Assembly: GCF_017591435.1 (NCBI RefSeq)
Contig: NC_059268.1
Span: forward strand, 18,170,184-18,234,183
DNA from: Portunus trituberculatus
Taxonomy: Eukaryota; Arthropoda; Malacostraca; Decapoda; Portunidae
Reading direction: 5' to 3'
Length of the DNA stretch: 64,000 bases
In this document: positions 1-10,500 of the stretch, one piece after another
Layout: each line of letters opens with the position of its first letter
Numbering within the stretch: position 1 is the first letter of the stretch
The notes under the pieces: generated by a model
What the model was told of the DNA's origin: nothing
What the model saw: the letters and a program-made list of their open reading frames with translations, nothing else
Database searches by the model: none
Translations under genes and position numbers: made by a program

Positions 1-1085
1 GTATACATCATTTTTAGTCTTTTGCCTTTATCATTTTAGTTAAACTTGTTCCACTTTTTCTCTTCCTTCTCGTTTATATACCATTTCCTTATCCTGTCTC
101 CTAGAATTCTCCAAAAATGCCTTCTTCTCCTCTTCTGACCTTTCATTATTCTTTTCCTTACTGCTGCTGCCAGTTCATTGTATCTCTTCCTTTCTTCCTC
201 ATTTCTATTTTTCTTTATATAGATATCCTTGCAGCCTTCTGTTTCTCTAAGTTTTGTTGTTCTATATAATATTTCTTCTGTTGCTGCTTGTGATTTTAGT
301 AGTATTTTAATTGGTCTCGTTTTTCCTTCTTGATATGGTCCCATTCTGTTTATTTCTTCTACTTCCTCTTCCAAGTTCTGCCTATCTTCGTCATTAAGAT
401 TCTTCAGTAGGTCTTTGACTGATTTCATTTCTTCTTTTCTCTTTTTGGTCTATATTTTATATTTTTTCTTTTATTCCAAATACGACTACACTCTTCTTTT
501 TTCTGCAATTTCTCTAACTAGATTTTCTTTTGTCTTGAGGACTCCTATCATTTTGTTTGTCATATTTTCTTCTTTTCTTTAAGTTGTTCTTGAATCACCT
601 CCTGAAAATCGGCCTTATCTTTCTTATCTTGGACTCTCCATGCTTGTACTTCTTTTTTAATCACGTTCTGTACTCTTTCCTCTTCCTTGTTTACTAGATC
701 TTTCAGCTTCTCCTTTTCTTTCTCGGCTTTACCGAGTCCTTCTTCCATCTGCTTCTTGTAGTTAGCTACTTCCTTTTTTAGTTCTTCGTTTTCCGCTCTT
801 AGCCTAGCTTCATTTTCTTCCACTTTTCTTATCCTTTCTCTCAGTCTTATAAACTCCATTTCCTGTTCTTTATTCTCTTTCATTTCCATCTTCTCCTTTA
901 TCAGTTTATCTAGTTTACATTCAATATTGAACACTCTCTTAAGTAGTGAAGTTGTCGTCGTATCGAACCCTTTGAATACGCGTTCTCCCTCACCGACATA
1001 GTCATCATCAGCCCCTTCTCTATTCTCATGTCTGCATTTGGATGGAATATCTTTTTCACTCATTATTCCTTAATAATTGATTTCA
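1..1085 (-). mobile_element. Degraded non-LTR retrotransposon, ORF1-like region (cut by window edge)
   Basis: Two minus-strand reading frames belong together. The frame at 560-1063 starts with Met and encodes about 167 residues, mostly Lys/Glu-rich heptad-like coiled coil. The frame at 36-428 encodes a basic region with the motif RPIKILLKS followed by KDIYIKK and EEERKRYNEL, which resembles the RNA-binding part of ORF1 proteins from crustacean non-LTR retrotransposons. Stops and frame changes between about 430 and 560 separate the two halves, so the copy is dead. The ORF2 that should follow would lie left of position 1. The assignment rests on motif memory, not a search; an unrelated coiled-coil gene fragment is the main alternative. 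Confidence 0.55.
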
Positions 1086-1107
1086 TGGAAAAAAAAAAAA
1101 AAAAAAA

Positions 1108-1438
1108 TGAGTCCACACTACCTGCCCAGGCCACTGTAAATACTATACAACAGGTGTAGTGAAGATCAGCTGATCGTCGGAACTGCGCCAGTGCGTCCGC
1201 CCTCAACCGTGTCTCTCGAATGTATACTAATCTTTGTGTTCTTCAAGTTTCTTTACCATCAAGTACTTGATCTGGTCTGGAAAATTATTGTTTTCTCAGT
1301 TTATTTTCCTAATATTCAAACAGTTTTTTCTGATGAGCAGTAGCCTAAACATTTTGAGTCAGCCTCACTGCACTACACTCCACAAAAATTAATTTGTTAT
1401 CATGTTGTTAATTTGAGTTACTTCATATTCACATGCAG
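1108..1438. other. Intron sequence upstream of first visible DNMT3 exon
   Basis: An A-run at about 1088-1107 precedes this stretch. I see no exon, tRNA or recognised repeat here. It ends in a pyrimidine-rich acceptor (CAG at 1436-1438) of the first DNMT3 exon in the window. Confidence 0.4.
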
Positions 1439-1544
1439 GAACTTCAACATCAGTCAGGATTACCACAGGAAGACTCAGAGGAAGCTTTACTACAGTGGGC
1501 TAATGAAGGCTTTCCTAATGCTACAAACTATAAGAGAGCTGGAG
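1439..1544 (+). CDS. Dnmt3: DNMT3 exon: end of PWWP-associated region
   Basis: Encodes EDSEEALLQWANEGF, which matches the segment just after the PWWP domain in vertebrate DNMT3B (LEDQLKPMLEWAHGGF type). The acceptor is CAG at 1436-1438 and the donor GTGTGT at 1545. It ends after the first base of a codon, and the next exon completes that codon as Ala. Confidence 0.82.
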
Positions 1545-4500
1545 GTGTGTGAATGGAGGAGTGTTGAGGCTCTGGAAATCAGTGAGAGAGCATCAGCAAG
1601 ATGATTATCTCCTTAACTTTGTATTCTTTTTGGGATGTTACCATGAACCTCAATAATCACTCAAACTGTAAACTGTATTTTGCAAAACTAGATTCCGTTA
1701 GTTATTCTTTGGGTAGATTGGTCTTATTTTCAACCCACGAATTATTATCCATTTATAAAAGAAAGTGATTTTTAATGAAAAATTTTTTAGAAGAATTTTC
1801 TTACATTTTTATAAAGGTAACCCTTTCCATTCATGAGGAAAGAAGTTAGGAATGGTTATGTTTCATGTCTAACAATTTTTGACAGTATGATTAACAAAAT
1901 CCATGTTTTACAGCTTTTCCATTTTCATCGAAAGTTGTAAAGCATCTTAGTAATATAAAGAAAATAAAAAAATTAGGTGATTCGAGTGACTCCAGTGATA
2001 GTCTCTTTCCAATGATGTCACAGTCATCATCTGACTCGGACGCCTCAGACGCTGATGAGTGGAGAAAATGGAGACCTAAAGGTAAACCTGATGGTCTGTT
2101 AATAAATTATTATTATTATTTTTTTTTTTTGTTATGCATAACTAAGGATGTAAAATGTAAGAAGTTACTTATTAGTGTCTGAAAATTGAGATTTTAGAAT
2201 TGCATTGTTCACAAAATCAATATTGCTGCCAATTTTTCCAGCATCCTTTCTGAACTTGGCACGCCAAGGGAAGTATGACATAGAACTGCTGTGTATTGCA
2301 TGCCATCGAACCGAGTGTCAAATTGTTGCACCACATCCTTACTTTGTTGGAAGTGTTTGCAACAATTGTAAGGTACTGTTCACTCTTTGTACCTGTTTTC
2401 CATGTTTTTTACTTCCATAATAAGACATTTTTAGATTAATTTTTACGAGTTTAAGATTATAATAGTTATGATCATAATTATTTTGGCAGCCTGATTTGGA
2501 TGAGAATTCTAAGGACATGGAGACAGGCTTGAATGTAAGTGAATGGTTTCTTATTGTTTTGTTGATTTTTTCAAATGAATTCAGTAATGTGTAACTTTTT
2601 TTTGGTCATTTTAATTGTGTTCACTTTTGCTGGTAAAACCTATAAAGCTAGATTCCCAATGTGGATTAATTGTGGGGAAGCCAACCATCTTCATGTTGGA
2701 TCCAGGTGAATTGCCATGTCTGTATAAATGAGCTATTCTACATATTGTGAAAACAGCCTTGGCTGCATTAGTTCATTTCATTAAATGGAGTTTCTGCATT
2801 ACTATATAGTAAAAAATTAAGGAAATGGGAAACTTTGTCTGAGAGTGTTATAGGTTAGAATATATTGATTTGTTAAAATTATAGGCACTGCTTTGCTAAG
2901 CTTATAACACTGAATTTCTTCATAAGCAGTGTTATGTGTTTCTAGGTGCAGTGTGTGGTGTGTGCCAGTCCAGGCAAGTTGTTGATTTGTGACTCAGCAG
3001 ATTGTGAAAGGTACCATTCATTGTATAGTTTTATTATGCAGTATTTTCAAGATTATAAACTATAAGTAATATGTACTGTTAACCCCTAAGATTTTCAAAC
3101 TTATTATTGATGAACTTTAATTTCATATCATACTGATGATAATTATTATAATATTCTTGTGTTACATGTAGAGTATATTTTTAATTTTATAAATATGAAA
3201 ATTTTAACCATCATTTGATGAAATTTTTTGCGAGCATTACACAAACTGACGTTCAACGAGTCTTCAAGCTGGCTTCCACAGCACAATGATCCTTACATTT
3301 TTATAACATCAATATCTTGCAAAATAAACACAAAAGAAAATGCTTTTTTTTCACTTTAACTTCAAATGTCAAATCCCTGGAATACTCTATTTGTTGCACA
3401 CCCCTGTTTCACATGACTAGGGAGAGAGGTGGACTCTCTCTTTCCCTGATGCAGAATATATAAGAATCCCCTAAAACTTCCTCATAGTGGAGGAAGAGGA
3501 GGTAGGGTTCATAGAAAATGGGAAGCCTTCATACCCCCGCTTCCTCCATCCACCCCCACTACCTGCTCAGCAACCACTCCATTGCTTTTTCTGCGTCTGT
3601 GAGGACTGGACCTCTGACCATGGCGCTCCTGCTAACCGGCTTTTGGTGCAGCATGTCTACTTTGGGCAGTCATGGGCCGGCTTGCAAGGGCAAGGATTGC
3701 AACAGGCAGATAAGTTGTGCTTCTCTGGACCTCCACAATCTCTGTGTGAAGAGTAGGGGCCATGTTTGTGCTCTGGACAACAGGTGTGCGGAGTGTCAGA
3801 CGTGGGACGAGACGCTGCTAAAGGCTTGCAAACACCAACGTCAACTGGAGGCTAAACGCAAGTCTTACAGCAAGAAGCGTTCTTCTGCATTACACTCGTC
3901 ATGGTCTTCCCCCGGGTTTGTGGATTCCGAGGTAGGAGGTGAAGTTCTAGACGATTCTGTGGTTTTGTCACCTTCCAGCATGGACCCAGGACTGTCAGCC
4001 TCTCAGGTAGGGCCTCCTGCCCAGGATTTCCATACACAGATGTCTCATATGCTGAATATGATGTCTCAGTTCACAACTTTCTTGGTATGGCTGGTGTTAA
4101 CAAGCCTACCACCCTCAGAGAGGTTGTTAAAGAGGTAGTTGAGGAGGCAGTTCCTAACTATCTTTCGGTTGCAGCTCCCCCACTGGTGACTGCGGTCACG
4201 TCCAGCACCCCACCCACCCATGGCAACAGAGAGCTCACGCTGGTGAGACAAGTCGGGTCGGTCGGTGAGGGACGGTTACCAATGGGTTATACAGGACTTC
4301 CCCATTCCCCTAGTGCTGAATGCTTAGGGTTTCAGGGTTCAGGTAGCTACCATGACGGTGTTCCTGTATAGGTTATGACTGACATCTCACTGGGTGGTAA
4401 GTTTCGTGCGAACGACAGCCGTCTGGGAGACGATATCACATCTGTCAAGAAAGCCAAGAGAATGGCTAAGGATCTTACAGGACGAATTACCGTATTTTAC

Positions 4501-7500
4501 GGCTTGGAAGACGCACCCTAATATTTGAAAGAAATTTCTAAGGAAATAAAAAGTCATTCTCATACAAGAACGCGTTCACCATATACCCGACCACTGAACA
4601 CAAAAACATCAGAAGCAAGGAGTCTGCAAGACACTATTATTTCACCACTCATTACAAATTTGCTGGAGCACTCACCACAAATTTAAAACTATGTAAATAA
4701 AAACACCATAGGTAAATACATATACACAGTGAAACAGTCCATCTCTTCTTGTTTTAGTGGCGGGCGACGGCATGTTTTGGACCTGTTGTTTACCTTACGG
4801 AATCACTTGTCCGATCGCCAAAACCGAACACGTCAGTGCTGCAGTTTGTATTTATTTTATTTTGTAGTCGTGCTTCACAGGCTTTATCATTGTGGATATA
4901 ATTCACAAGTGGAGTTTTGACTCTTGCTTGAATGAGTAAGCCACTTGGATGTTCTATTAATAAAGGTATAAAGGCTTCTGGCATGTGTGTGCGTTCGTGT
5001 GCATGTGTGTTGCAAAGAGACGAGGGAGCAGGCCATTTTCTCTACATGCTAAGTAGGCTGCAGGAAGGATTATGGTATTGGAAATACTTGTAACACCTAA
5101 GTACTGAGTTTACATAATATAAAAAGCCAAATTAAATGGTACTTAAGCAACATCATAATGTAATGACTCAACATACAAATCCATGTCACTATCAGTCAAG
5201 TGTCTAAGCTCACTTGAGGTTGGATGCTGCCTTACAATACAACATTCATCTTGAAAGACGCACTAGTATTTTACAGGGTATTTTTTAGGAAAAAAAGTGC
5301 GTCTTGTAAGCCGTAAAATATGGTAAGCGCTTACGAGCTGAGTGCCCATCTAGTGACAGAGGTGTCATTGCGAGTCTGGTCCATGTTACCACGCAACCTC
5401 ACCCGCCCCGTTGCGACGGTGGATAGGCTTCAGCCACACCGCCAGCACGGGAGAGATCAGCTGAGGTGGCGGCGGTCCAAGTTACCCACGCTCCTCGCTG
5501 TTCGGTAGACGGGCAAGCTTCGGCCGACTGTCGTATGGGTTCCTGCCATAACATACAATCAGTGCCCACCCATGCCACCCTTCCAGCCTTGGAAGAAGGA
5601 AACTGGGCTGCCCAGAGTTCAGTGGCTCTGTGGCATCCCAACGTAGGTGTTTCACTGTTTGATCTGCTGCAGTCTCTGACGAGACAGCCAGATGTTACCC
5701 TACAGAACGAGCTCAGAACTCATTATTTCCGATCTTCGGATAGGCCTGAGACCAGGCACACACCACACACCGGGACAACATGGTCACAACTCCTCGATTT
5801 ACATCCTGTACCTACTCACTGCTAGGTGAACAGGGCTACACGTGAAAGGAGACACACCCAGATATCTCCACCCGGCTGGGAAATCGAACCCCAGTCCTCT
5901 GGCTTGTGAAGCCAGCGCTCTAACCACTGAGCTAACGGGCGGGTGAGTCGGTGCGCCCGCACCCTCCTGCCAGTCGCTTGGATGATGATCCAGACCCCTT
6001 GCATCAGACTTGCGACCCTCGGCACGCCACCCATGAAGACTTATACCAAACATTTGAAGAGGAAGAACAACACACAGTGCGTGAGCCCCTTGACGAATTC
6101 AGCCCACCTCGTGGATCAGTGGGTTGTTGATCGCTTGCGCGATGGTAACACAGCCGCCCTACCTTATACACGCAGGCCAAAGAGAAAGTGGTATGTGGTT
6201 AGTGATGATGACTCAAAGGGAAAGGGTGCTGTGGTTAATCCTTCCCTTGCTCACTTCCTGCCCAGAAATGCATCAGATATCCGCCCTAACATGTCTGCCA
6301 CCGACTTACTCCACTTAGAGAAAGCAGTACGTGGCATAAGAGAAGTGCAGAACTTCCTGTTCTGGATGTTTGGGGCAGTCTCAAGACTGGTTAAACTGGG
6401 AGATTCTGTACTTAATAAAGATACCTTGATGGCACAAGCAGTCTCTAGCATGCAACAGGCTATGCAGACTGCTTTGAAAGAGACCACTACAGTTTTGGCT
6501 AACCTATTGACCTTCAGGAGACAAGCTGTGTTGAGGAATCTCCCCTCTTCATTCTCCATTTCGGATAAACGTATCCTCATGCAGTCACCAGTGGACTCGG
6601 CTTTCCTGTTTGAGGAGGACAAGGTGAACCAGGCTAGGAAGAATGCTGATGCCTTCTCTACCAAATCCTTTCACGAAGTTGACGCTGCAGCACTCAAGAA
6701 GAAGCCTCAGCAGGTTGAGTCACTTCTGGTCAAACCTCTGGTGACCAAACCCTCTACGTCTGGGTACAGGCAACCACGAAGGCAGGCCTATCCTTTTAAG
6801 AAGCCAGAACGTCCTGTCTTGTCTTCTCATCCACACAAGGACCATAATTCTTTGGCCCAAGGCAAGAAGGGTTTTCGAAAGTAGGAGCCTCTTCCCTTGA
6901 CCTCTCAGGTAGCGGCATGCCTTTCACAGAGTTGGGAAAAGTGGCAAGAGAAGGGAGCCGAACCATGGGTAGTGGATGTCCTCAGGGACGGTTACCACAT
7001 CCCCTTTGTCAGTCAACCTCCGCTTTCCAGGTTCCCAATACAATTTGGGAGTTATTCTCCCAACTCGGTGAAAGGCAAGGCTTTAGAACAGGAGATACAA
7101 TCCCTTATACAAAAAGAGGCGATAGATCAGGCAACTGCTGGCCTAGGGTTCTACAGCAGAGTCTTTGTGGTGCCCAAACTTACAGGCGGGTTTCGCCCCA
7201 TTATCGATCTCTCCACCCTCAACCAGTACATCCGCTAAACCAGATTCCGGATGGAGACAAGTGCATCGGTGATGTCGGCCATCCGAAAGGAGGACTGGAT
7301 GCTGTCAGTCGACCTGCGGGATGCCTACCTCCAGATTCCCATCCATCAGGGGAGCAGGAAGTACCTTCGATTCATCTGGTGGGAGCAAGTTTTTCAGTTC
7401 AGAACTCTCTGCTTCGGACTGTCGACGGCACCTCAGGTCTTCACGAAAGTGATGGCTCTGGTTTCAGCGGATTTACACCAACAAGGGATTCGTTTGATCC

Positions 7501-10500
7501 GCTACTTGGACGACTGGTTACTTCTCTCCACCACCAGTCAGGGAGCAATGAGGTGAAGGGAGACGCTCCTAGATTTGTGCGACTCTCTCAATATCTGGAT
7601 AAATTGGGAGAAGTCAGATCTCGAACCCAAACAGGTCATAACCTTTTTAAGAATTGACATCCATTCAACGATTTTGAAGGTTTTCCCAGCACAGAGACGG
7701 ATTCTCAATTTGCTGGAGTCTATACGAGGTTTCAAGACTCGGCCACAATCCTCAGCACAAGCATGGCTAGTACTTCTTGGCCACCTCTCATCGCTATCAC
7801 ACCTAGTTCCAGGAGGACGACGCAGGATGAGGAGCCTCCAGTTTCAGCTTGCCAATCACTGGGACAGGAGGGACAGCAGCTCCCATCAGGTACCTACATC
7901 TCGGGAGGTTCTAGACGACCTTCAGTGGTGGTCAGACCCTGCGAACTTGCTTCAAGGTCAGTCACTGGAGGTGCGGAACCCAGAACTACTACTGTTCACG
8001 GATGCTTCATTAGAAGGCTGGGGAGCATCTATTCTGGATGACGAGGCCTGTCGCGTTTGGTCACCTCCCGAACAACAAGAGCACATAACTCTCCTGGAGC
8101 TGAGAGCGATACGTCTTGTGCTTCAGGCATTCGAAGATGTATTGCAAGGACGAACGGTAGCAGTCCTGTCAGACAACACCACAGCTGTGTCGTACGTCAA
8201 GAAAGCAGGAGGGACACGGTCAGCTAAGCTCAACCATGAAGCCCAACTGACCTTGCAGTAGGCAGAGGACAATGCAGTGACCCTTCTTACTCAGTTCGTG
8301 AGAGGGGAGAACAACGTGGTAGTGGACTGCCTCAGCAGGAGGAACCAGGTCATTTCCACAGAGTGGATGCTGCATCAGCAGGTGTGCGACAACCTGTGGA
8401 GACTCTGGGACCTGTTCGCCACACGGATGAATTACAGGCTAACCAATTTCATCTCACCATTTCCTGACCCAATGGCGATAGCAATGGATGCCTTTCTCTT
8501 TCCTTGGGAACACAAGGAACTGTATGCGTTTCCCCCTTTCCAGGTTATCAGGAAGGTGATAAACAAGCTCCGCAGTTCAGAGGGAGTCAAGCTTACATTA
8601 GTGGCCCCGTTCTGGCCTCAGAGGGAATGGTTTAACCCGCTAAGACCGATGGCCGCAAAATTCGCACCCTCCCATTACCGCAATTATCATAAAAAAATCA
8701 ACTCTTATAAATTACTCTGGAAAAAAATCTGCTGTTAGTAGACATGACAATGCATCATCCTACAAGTTTTTATTGCTCTACTCACTATGGTTGTCTCAGA
8801 ATAATAACCGATAATTGGAGAAGATTGTGGTAGCGGCAACTCGGGGGAGGTGCTTTTATGTGTATTCTTACATAATGTAAGGCACTGCTCATGTTTTATG
8901 TGTTTTCACATGTTTTCGTGTTTTCACTCATATTGGCTGATTATAGTTACGTATGTTTTATCAAGCATGGGTGACGATGTTGTCACAATAGCGGGGTCGG
9001 GATCTACCTCCAACCTGTGCACTTTCCGTCTTGTCCCGCCTTGTCTATCACTTTTATCACTAAACTTTAGCTTCCTCTTAGCACCAGTAGCCATAGTTGT
9101 AAATAATAGTTCCTTAAATAAGTAAATACGTAAATAATTATCACCGCGACACGACGCTCACGCACCTCACAGAAATTTGCAGGAGACTAGCTGGCTAGAG
9201 CGGTGTGCTTCCTGGGAGCCGACAGTACTACCATAGGCCTACGTCATGACCAAATATAGCAGCGCTACCAATGCTAGCGGTTTTATTAGCGCTCAAAGTA
9301 GCTGCCCCATTTAAGGACTGTCGGAAGTGTGCAATGCAGCCCTATTTAAGGCCTGTCGGACTTTACGGGTTAAGGATCTAGTGGAACTCTCCATCGACAC
9401 GCCAAGGAAGCTCCCTGTCTGGAAGGACCTGCTACGTCAACCTCACTTCCACAGGTTTCACCACGATCTCCACGTGCTGCAGCTAGTCGGGTGGAGACTA
9501 TCGAGCGACTCCTCCGGTACAGAGGATATTCCAGGAGAGTGGCGAAGGCAGTGGCAAAGACTAGACGACCTTCCACTACTTTGAATTACCAACATAAGTG
9601 GAAGAGGTTTTGGCAATGTGTCACAACACAGGCTGTTCAGTCTTCTGTCCCTCCAGCCAGAAGCTCGCAGACTTTCTCCTGTACTTACACGAGTCTTGTC
9701 ACCTTTCTGTCTCAGCTATTAAAGGCTATAAAGCCATGCTGAATAGCGTTTTCTCCCTAAAGGGCTTCAACCTGACAGGGGACCCAGTTTTGAAGAACCT
9801 TATTAAATCCTTTGAAACATAAGTTCCAAAAAGGGTAGTAAGACTGCCACCATGGAACCTGGATGTAATGCTAAAGGCACTGTCGCTGGCTCCCTTTGAA
9901 CCTCTCAGAGCCTCTTCGTTCAGAGATCTTACGAAGAAGACTCTTTTCCTTGTCTCGCTAGCATCGGCTAAGAGGGTTGGTGAGTTACAAGCCTTGTCAT
10001 ACAAGCTTACTCAGCAAGGTAAAGACATCATCCTGTCTTATCTTCCAGAATTTGTCGCAAAGACAGAAACATCCAGCAATCCTCTTCCTAGGGAATTCAG
10101 GATAAAAAATTTGGCAGTGGCCGTGTGCCCTGATGATGAAGAACATCTGTGCCCAGTTCGGACTCTGCTTATCTTTAGGGAAAGGATGGGGAACGTGGCA
10201 AGAAGACCTAGAAACCTCTTTGTCTCTCCTACAGACAAATCCAAACCACTTTCAAAGAATGGTTTGGCCTATCTCCTGAGAGAAACTATTCTGCAAGCCC
10301 ACCGCTCACTGCCCAAGAACCTACTGATGCCTCTGAGAATGAGAGCACATGATATTTGAGGGATTGCCACCTCTCTTAATTTATGAAGGAATAAATCAGT
10401 GGAGGCTGTTCTCAATGCAGCTTCCTGAAGGAAACCTTCCGTCTTTGCAAAACATTATCTTCACGACATCGAGTGTTCAGATGGGGACACCTTTTCTCTC

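Larger units (their letters stand above)
3518..6884 (+). pseudogene. DIRS gag-like ORF, broken by two insertions and frameshifts
   Basis: Recognisable pieces are 3518-4138 with a Cys/His cluster (ACKGKDC, LHNLCVKSRGHVC, RCAECQTW), 4087-4371 in a shifted frame, a short piece at 4375-4487, and the C-terminal part to 6884 with helical and Lys/Arg-rich segments. DIRS gag-like proteins carry a similar Cys-rich N-terminus. The TA-MITE (4488-5325) and the SINE (about 5650-5945) both sit inside it. Additional frame changes between the pieces show decay. The original start codon is uncertain. Confidence 0.65.

Noticed and set aside
4790..4984. 64-residue frame shared with 15103-15294, a possible conserved peptide
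   Set aside because: Shared only because both lie in copies of the same MITE. The substitutions change residues freely, so there is no sign of protein-level constraint.
5870..5945. tRNA-Val(CAC)-like gene on the minus strand
   Set aside because: The anticodon arm is perfect, but the acceptor stem and T arm do not pair properly, and it is continuous with a roughly 220 bp SINE body. Treated as a SINE head.
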